Below, piece after piece: positions 4,939 to 9,623 of a stretch of 9,623 bases of DNA; position 1 is the first letter of the stretch; each line of letters opens with the position of its first letter. Source of the stretch: CAZIPZ01 sp964541075 (GTDB taxonomy: Bacteria; Acidobacteriota; Terriglobia; 20CM-2-55-15); assembly GCA_964541075.1 (NCBI GenBank), contig CAZIPZ010000158.1:1-9623 (forward strand), read 5' to 3'. Below the pieces are notes generated by a model that saw only the letters and a program-made list of their open reading frames with translations, was not told the origin of the DNA and did no database searches. The translations under genes and the position numbers were made by a program.

Positions 4939-5649
4939 ATGGACGTGAAACAGCAAGCGGTCGATCAGGTTATTCAAATCATCGAGCGCATACAGTCTTC
5001 ATACTCGCCTGCGGCGTTTGCGTGCAGCTTTGGCCTTGAGGACATGGTGCTGCTAGATCTTATCGCCAAGCGCGCTCGAAGCATCGAGGTCTTCGTACTC
5101 GATACGGGTCGGCTGCATAGCGAGACATATTCACTGATGGAGGCGGTGCGAAACCAGTACGGCGTACCGATCCGCGTGTATTGCCCTGACACACAGGCGT
5201 TGGAAAAGTGGATCGAAGAAAACGGACCGAACGCCTTTTATAACAGCGTTTCTCAAAGGAAGCAGTGCTGTCATATTCGCAAGGTCATTCCGCTGCAGCG
5301 GGCGTTGTCTGGCAAAGGCGCATGGATAACCGGTCTGCGGAGAGAGCAGTCTGTCACGCGAACGGATCTGCAGGTGGAGGAATGGGACGACGCCAATCGC
5401 CTGCAGAAGTTTAACCCGCTTTTAGAGTGGACGTTCGATGACGTGTGGTCCTATGTACGTCAGAACAGAGTACCTTATAACGCTCTCCATGACCGTGGTT
5501 TTCCGAGCATCGGTTGCGCGCCATGCACTCGGGCGATCGTTCCAGGCGAGGATCTCCGTGCAGGCCGGTGGTGGTGGGAAGGCAGGGACACGAAAGAGTG
5601 CGGCTTGCACATTCGCCACGAGAAGGATTCAGAGGAGTTGAAATCTTGA
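4939..5649 (+). CDS. cysH: Assimilatory APS reductase (thioredoxin-dependent)
   Basis: This 236-residue cytoplasmic enzyme reduces adenylyl sulfate (APS) to sulfite and AMP in sulfate assimilation. The PP-loop-like motif SFGLED is at residues 30-35, and LDTGRLHSET at 54-63. The four iron-sulfur ligands of the APS-using type are all present: Cys110-Cys111 (QCCHIRK) and Cys193/Cys196 (CAPC). The C-terminal catalytic Cys is in KECGLH (Cys221). The two Cys pairs separate it from PAPS reductases of the enterobacterial type. ATG 4939 is chosen as start. The open frame extends to a GTG at 4918, but that codon lies inside the terminator stem. The ATG lacks a clear ribosome site at normal distance; GGTGGG of the terminator arm is 16 bases away. 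The gene opens the cysHDN operon. Confidence 0.95.
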   Translation: MDVKQQAVDQVIQIIERIQSSYSPAAFACSFGLEDMVLLDLIAKRARSIEVFVLDTGRLHSETYSLMEAVRNQYGVPIRVYCPDTQALEKWIEENGPNAFYNSVSQRKQCCHIRKVIPLQRALSGKGAWITGLRREQSVTRTDLQVEEWDDANRLQKFNPLLEWTFDDVWSYVRQNRVPYNALHDRGFPSIGCAPCTRAIVPGEDLRAGRWWWEGRDTKECGLHIRHEKDSEELKS

Positions 5650-6533
5650 GCTATCTATCGACACTCGAGAGTGAAGCCGTCTATATCATGCGGGAGGTGG
5701 TTGGGCAGTTTCGCAATCCCGTTCTGCTTTATTCGATCGGCAAGGATTCAAGCGCGCTTGTGCATCTGGCCAGGAAGGCCTTCTATCCGGGGCCGTTGCC
5801 ATTTCCGTTGTTGCACGTCGACACTGGTTACAAGTTTCCCGAGATGATCGAGTTCCGGGATCGATTCGCGGCTTCAATTGGCGCGCGTCTCATCGTACAT
5901 CGCAATGAAGAAGCGATTGCACAGGGCGCTCATCCGCTCAAACTTGGCGTCGGCCGCTGTTGCGGTCAGTTGAAGACCGCGGCTCTTCTACAGGCTTTGG
6001 AAAAGTACAGCTTTGATGCCGCCATCGGCGGGGCGCGGCGTGATGAGGAGCGATCACGAGCGAAAGAGCGCGTGTTTTCGGCGCGCGACCGTTTCGGCCA
6101 GTGGGATCCGAGGAATCAACGTCCTGAGCTATGGAATCTCTATAACGGCGTTGTCGGAGAAGGTGAGACGATGCGGATTTTTCCTCTATCGAATTGGACC
6201 GAGCAGGACGTCTGGCAGTACATCCGCGAAGAAAACATCCCAATTGTTCCGCTCTATTACGCTCAGGAGCGTCAGGTCGTTCATCGCCGTGACCAATGGA
6301 TCCCGGTGGACAAGGACGCCGTCCTGAACGAAGCCGAACAAGTTGAAAAACAGTGCATACGGTTTCGGACGCTGGGATGCATGCCATGCACCGGGGCGGT
6401 GTTATCGAATGCAACCACTCTCGATGAGATCGTCTCTGAGACGATAGGAGCGACGCGTAGCGAGCGTGCGACACGGATCATCGACCACGGCTCGAACTCC
6501 ATGGAAGACAAGAAGCGGGAGGGCTATTTTTGA
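5646..6533 (+). CDS. cysD: Sulfate adenylyltransferase subunit 2
   Basis: CysD is the catalytic ATP-pyrophosphatase subunit of ATP sulfurylase, which with CysN forms APS from sulfate and ATP. The 295-residue product (family about 300) has the PP-loop SIGKDSS at residues 30-36 and HVDTGYKFPEMIEFRD at 57-72. It also has GVGRCCGQLKT, GGARRDEERSRAKER (128-142) and a C-terminal RTLGCMPCTGAV. The start is taken as TTG 5646, overlapping the cysH stop as TTGA. GAGGAG (5632-5637) lies eight bases upstream, and the product then aligns with the family N-terminus (LSTLESEAVYIMREV). The frame is open much further upstream, inside cysH, but that extension does not resemble the family. It is probably translationally coupled to cysH. 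Confidence 0.95.
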   Translation: MSYLSTLESEAVYIMREVVGQFRNPVLLYSIGKDSSALVHLARKAFYPGPLPFPLLHVDTGYKFPEMIEFRDRFAASIGARLIVHRNEEAIAQGAHPLKLGVGRCCGQLKTAALLQALEKYSFDAAIGGARRDEERSRAKERVFSARDRFGQWDPRNQRPELWNLYNGVVGEGETMRIFPLSNWTEQDVWQYIREENIPIVPLYYAQERQVVHRRDQWIPVDKDAVLNEAEQVEKQCIRFRTLGCMPCTGAVLSNATTLDEIVSETIGATRSERATRIIDHGSNSMEDKKREGYF

Positions 6534-7751
6534 ACGACGTACTTCGTTTTACGACCGCAGGAAGCGTTGACGACGGTAAATCGACGTTGATTGGACGGCT
6601 TCTCGTCGACACTGAAAATGCGTACGAGGACCATGTATCGGCGGCGAAATCGGAGAATGAGCGCCGAGGTGGAGCAGGTATTGATTTTTCTCTCTTCACC
6701 GACGGCTTGAAAGCCGAGCGGGAACAGGGAATCACGATCGATGTGGCTTACCGGTATTTCACGACGCGCCGCCGAAAGTTCATCATTGCGGACGCGCCGG
6801 GCCACGAGCAATACACACGCAACATGGTCACGGCGGCGAGCACTGCGGATCTTGCCGTCATCCTGGTAGACGCCCGACATGGCGTCACAACGCAAACGCG
6901 CCGTCACATTTACCTATCGGATCTCCTGGCNNNNNNNNNNGGACTACAGTCAAGCGGAGTACGAGCGGATTCGTCAAGAGCTTGAGCAGATCGTTCTGCG
7001 CTTCGGTGCACCAGATGTCCGATATATCCCGATTTCCGCTCTGCTCGGAGATATGGTAGTCGAGCGCGGGGACAATATGCCTTGGTACAAGGGCGAAACC
7101 GTCCTGGATACGCTTGAAACAGTTCAGGTTCAGGACCGATACAACCTCACGAGCTTTAGATTTCCTGTTCAACTGATCAGCCGGCCGACGAATTCCTCCA
7201 TCTCGGATTTTCGAGGTTATATGGGACGGATCGCGTCGGGTTCGGTGCGTGTGGGTGATCCCGTCATGGTTTTGCCGGGTGGACCTCGCAGCACAGTAAC
7301 TGGAATTCTGACGTTCGATGGCAACCGCGAAGTTGCGTGTGTTCCGGACTCTGTTACGCTCACCCTTGACCATGACATTGATATCACCCGAGGAGAGCTG
7401 ATTTGCGGAATATGCGATCCTCCAAGACTGGAGTTCGAGTTCAATGCAACGATTTGCTGGATGGGCGAACAACCGTTGCGAGTAGGAAGAAAGTATCTGC
7501 TCCGGCAAACTACACGAAACGTGAAGGCCGTTGTATCCTGCATCGACTGTGTTATTGATGTGAATACTTTTGCCGAACTGGAGCGGAGCGACCAGCTGAG
7601 TAAGAACGAAATAGGACGAGTGGTCGTGAAAACTTTGAATCCCGTTTTTTGCGATTCTTACCGCGACAACCGCGAAATTGGCGGTTTCATCCTCATCGAC
7701 GAGGACGGCGCCACCGCCGCCGCGGGCGCCATCCTTCAACCTGCGAGATAG
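6530..7751 (+). CDS. cysN: Sulfate adenylyltransferase subunit 1 (GTPase), with assembly gap
   Basis: CysN is the EF-Tu-like GTPase subunit that drives APS synthesis with CysD. TTG 6530 overlaps the cysD stop (TTGA), with GGAGG (6518-6522) seven bases upstream. The G1 motif GSVDDGKST is at residues 11-19, the switch region EREQGITIDVAYR follows at 63-75, and DAPGHEQYTRN starts at residue 88. Ten N at 6931-6940 interrupt the gene after HIYLSDLL. It resumes in another frame at base 6942 with DYSQAEYERI and runs through beta-barrel domains 2 and 3 to the TAG at 7749-7751. About 14-15 residues, including the NKxD guanine-specificity motif, are missing. A gap of about 42 bases would restore the frame. 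Corrected length is about 417 residues, without a fused APS kinase (CysC) domain. Confidence 0.93.
6931..6940. other. Assembly gap (10 N) inside cysN
   Basis: Ten N separate two parts of one gene that lie in different frames. Family comparison places about 42 missing bases here, so the N count is a placeholder and coordinates to the right may be about 32 bases too small in the real genome. Confidence 0.9.
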
Positions 7752-7776
7752 TCTATCGATCTGATAAGATTCGGCC

Positions 7777-9378
7777 ATGTTCACGCGAGCGCGGATCGCG
7801 CTGGGCCTTGTGCTCACCCTATTCATTGGTTTCGCAGAAGCACAAAGGCCTCAAACCCCGGCCGAGAGCGTGAACTATCAAGAGGGCGGTACGATGTACC
7901 AGCCTCTAATGGACTTCGTTTACGGACTCGCGTCGCAAACAGAGCTCATGAGCATTCAGAAGCTCACCGAGACCCTCGGCGGCCGGGACGTGGTTCTGTG
8001 CATCCTTTCAAACCCACCGGTATTTCGCCCGGAAGACATTCAGAAAACCTCTAAGCCTGTCGTCCTCATCGTCAACAACGTTCACGGCGAGGAAGTTGCA
8101 GGTAAGGACGCAAGCCTCGAGATCATGCGAGACCTGGTTTTCGGCGACCTCAGACCGTTGCTGGACCAGGTCGTCGTCCTGAATATTCCTACGATCAATC
8201 CGGACGGAGCGGAAGCCGACAGGCGCACAAACGAGCAGAACTTCGATCTCAATCGGGATTACGTCAAGTTGGAGTCGAGAGAAATCGAGGCCCTCGTCAC
8301 CCGCGTTATCAACCGTTGGCAACCTGAAATATGGGTGGACACCCACCATGGTGGCGCCGAGCCTTATACGCTCACTTACCAGACGAATATGAATCCGGGC
8401 GGCGATTCCGAACTGATGCAATACGGCAGCGAAAAAATTCTGACCAGAGTTCGAGAGGCCTTGCGCGCCGAAAACTACGACGGATTCTGGTATTCGGGTC
8501 CGGCGCAGCTGAACGGCGTGGACGGATGGGCGCCGACATCCGTTGAGCCTCGCAAGCAGCATGTGTACGGAACGTTCGTGAATAGTATAGGTCTTCTCTT
8601 CGAAAGCCCTTCAAGCACACATCGGATCATCGATAATGGATCTCGCGTTGTCCAGATTCCGCAGAGTCAAACCTATCGACATCAAGTTCGCGGTCAGTAT
8701 ATTGGTCAGCGGGAACTGATCCGGTTCGCCGCCCAGCATGCCGCTGAGTTGAGGAAGATCACCAGTGACGCCAAGGTGCGAGCAACTGAGCGGGGCAACA
8801 ATGATTCGGATAACGATCAGATCTTGATCGACTACAAGCAGGTCAACAAGGGCAATGACCATTTTTGGCTTTCCATCGGCGATGCGTCCAATTCCGGTTA
8901 TGCGCTGGTCCATCGGCCGGTATTCACGAAATTTGAAGCGACCCGAACGACAACCCGCCCCTGGGGTTATCTGATTCCTGCTGGCCTGGCTCGTATCGTG
9001 CCCCTCTTGAGAAAGCAGCAGGTCACCGTTAAACGGCTTGTTAGTCCGACGTCTGTTGAAGCTGAGGTTTATTACGCTAAAGAAGTTCGCGGCGACGAAT
9101 ACTTTCAGGGACACTATCTGCGAAAGATCAGCGCTGAGAAACGTCAAGAGCTCGTCCACTTACCGGTTGGAACATTTTTTGTGCCGGCCGGCCAACCTCG
9201 TTCGAACCTCGTGAGCTATTTGTTAGAACCCGAGACAGACGATAACCTGGCAACGTGGGGTTATCTTGATGACTTTCTTGAGATCTCGTCATCCAAAAGC
9301 AGGCCTCAGCAGATTCCTCTCTTCCGATTGATGAAGAAGGCCAATCTGAACGCCGTCTTGGTGGATTTCGCGGAGTGA
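7777..9378 (+). CDS. Secreted M14-family zinc carboxypeptidase
   Basis: The 533-residue product has a Sec signal peptide (about residues 1-22, cleavage likely after AEA), so it acts outside the cytoplasm. The M14 zinc site is visible: HGEE (His103, Glu106) and the His of VDTHHGG (190 or 191). The substrate-binding Asn-Arg pair is in NFDLNRDY (159-160). Glu276 in GLLFESPS is the likely catalytic glutamate. NIPTINPDGAEADRR is also typical of the family. About 200 residues after the catalytic domain (340-533) form a C-terminal region that I cannot assign. The ATG at 7777 is 25 bases after cysN and has only a weak ribosome site. It could be co-transcribed with cysHDN by read-through, but no functional link to sulfur metabolism is evident. 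It probably trims peptides or processes cell-wall peptides; the substrate is unknown. Confidence 0.9.
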   Translation: MFTRARIALGLVLTLFIGFAEAQRPQTPAESVNYQEGGTMYQPLMDFVYGLASQTELMSIQKLTETLGGRDVVLCILSNPPVFRPEDIQKTSKPVVLIVNNVHGEEVAGKDASLEIMRDLVFGDLRPLLDQVVVLNIPTINPDGAEADRRTNEQNFDLNRDYVKLESREIEALVTRVINRWQPEIWVDTHHGGAEPYTLTYQTNMNPGGDSELMQYGSEKILTRVREALRAENYDGFWYSGPAQLNGVDGWAPTSVEPRKQHVYGTFVNSIGLLFESPSSTHRIIDNGSRVVQIPQSQTYRHQVRGQYIGQRELIRFAAQHAAELRKITSDAKVRATERGNNDSDNDQILIDYKQVNKGNDHFWLSIGDASNSGYALVHRPVFTKFEATRTTTRPWGYLIPAGLARIVPLLRKQQVTVKRLVSPTSVEAEVYYAKEVRGDEYFQGHYLRKISAEKRQELVHLPVGTFFVPAGQPRSNLVSYLLEPETDDNLATWGYLDDFLEISSSKSRPQQIPLFRLMKKANLNAVLVDFAE

Positions 9379-9388
9379 CTTTGCAGTA

Positions 9389-9601
9389 GTGAGACGAACT
9401 CGCCGGCTCAACCGTCTGCAAAGGGTAACGCTGGTTCTTTTCGTGATCGCGGGTGTGAATTGGATTGCCGTATCTACGACTGGATACACGCTTGCCGGCG
9501 CAGACCTTCTTAATCTGTTCTTTCTGATCAGTTTTGTCTTGCTGGGACTGTCTTCCTTGCAACCGCTTGCCAAGCGCTTACTCACCCGATTTCGAAAATA
9601 G
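9389..9601 (+). CDS. Small two-segment membrane protein of unknown function
   Basis: The 70-residue product has a basic N-terminus (MRRTRRLNRLQR), two hydrophobic segments (about residues 13-30 and 39-57) and a basic C-terminus (AKRLLTRFRK), so both ends probably face the cytoplasm. AGVNWIAVSTTGY in the first segment is loosely reminiscent of small membrane proteins of the DUF378 type, but I do not assign it. GTG 9389 follows the peptidase stop by 10 bases. GGAG (9372-9375) lies 13 bases upstream, somewhat far. The close spacing suggests co-transcription with the peptidase gene. The remaining bases to the right edge show nothing. Confidence 0.65.
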   Translation: MRRTRRLNRLQRVTLVLFVIAGVNWIAVSTTGYTLAGADLLNLFFLISFVLLGLSSLQPLAKRLLTRFRK

Positions 9602-9623
9602 GTGCACCTTCGATCGAGCCTAA

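Noticed and set aside
5514..5645. Longer N-terminus of CysD reaching back into cysH
   Set aside because: The extra 44 codons are the shifted reading of cysH and do not resemble the family. TTG 5646 has a strong ribosome site.
6885..7826. Long minus-strand open frame (313 codons) opposite cysN
   Set aside because: It crosses the N run and lies opposite a well-recognised gene, with no motif of its own; it is a codon-bias shadow.

Overview
The window is bacterial chromosome, most likely from a draft or metagenome-derived assembly because it has a run of 10 N. The best guess at lineage is Acidobacteriota. This rests on the type of broken integrase (N-terminus MLKLYRRHKKSCPHKS with a Cys-rich patch), on two cytochrome c families that I associate with that phylum, and on general codon use. 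It is an inference from recalled families, not a database result.

Layout. Bases 1-1075 hold core genes: the 3' part of tpiA, secG overlapping it by ATGA, and tRNA-Leu(GAG). Just downstream of the tRNA is a decayed tyrosine-recombinase gene (about 1165-1735) with two frame breaks and no catalytic domain, the likely scar of an element that entered near the tRNA. Bases 1735-1946 hold nothing I recognise. On the minus strand (1947-2450) is a small c-type cytochrome lipoprotein. It is divergent from a chromate-transporter-family permease (2661-3821), and a 42-bp segment between them carries two face-to-face promoter candidates. A second exported cytochrome c protein follows (3918-4664).

The main interest is at 4801-7751, an assimilatory sulfate reduction operon in the order cysH (APS reductase, with the four Fe-S cysteines), cysD and cysN (the two subunits of ATP sulfurylase). 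CysD and CysN make APS from sulfate and ATP, and CysH reduces APS straight to sulfite. No APS kinase domain is present on CysN, which fits the APS route. Between the promoter candidate and cysH lies what looks like a complete ribosome-mediated attenuator: a five-residue leader peptide M-C-C-H-S with two adjacent Cys codons, an antiterminator stem and an overlapping Rho-independent terminator ending 10 bases before the cysH start codon. The spacing is right for sensing charged tRNA-Cys, that is, cysteine supply. I regard this as the most notable system in the window.

Downstream are a secreted M14-type zinc carboxypeptidase (7777-9378) and a two-segment small membrane protein (9389-9601). The N run at 6931-6940 breaks the cysN reading frame. 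Comparison with the family suggests that about 42 bases, including the NKxD GTP-binding motif, are missing, so this is an assembly gap and not a mutation.
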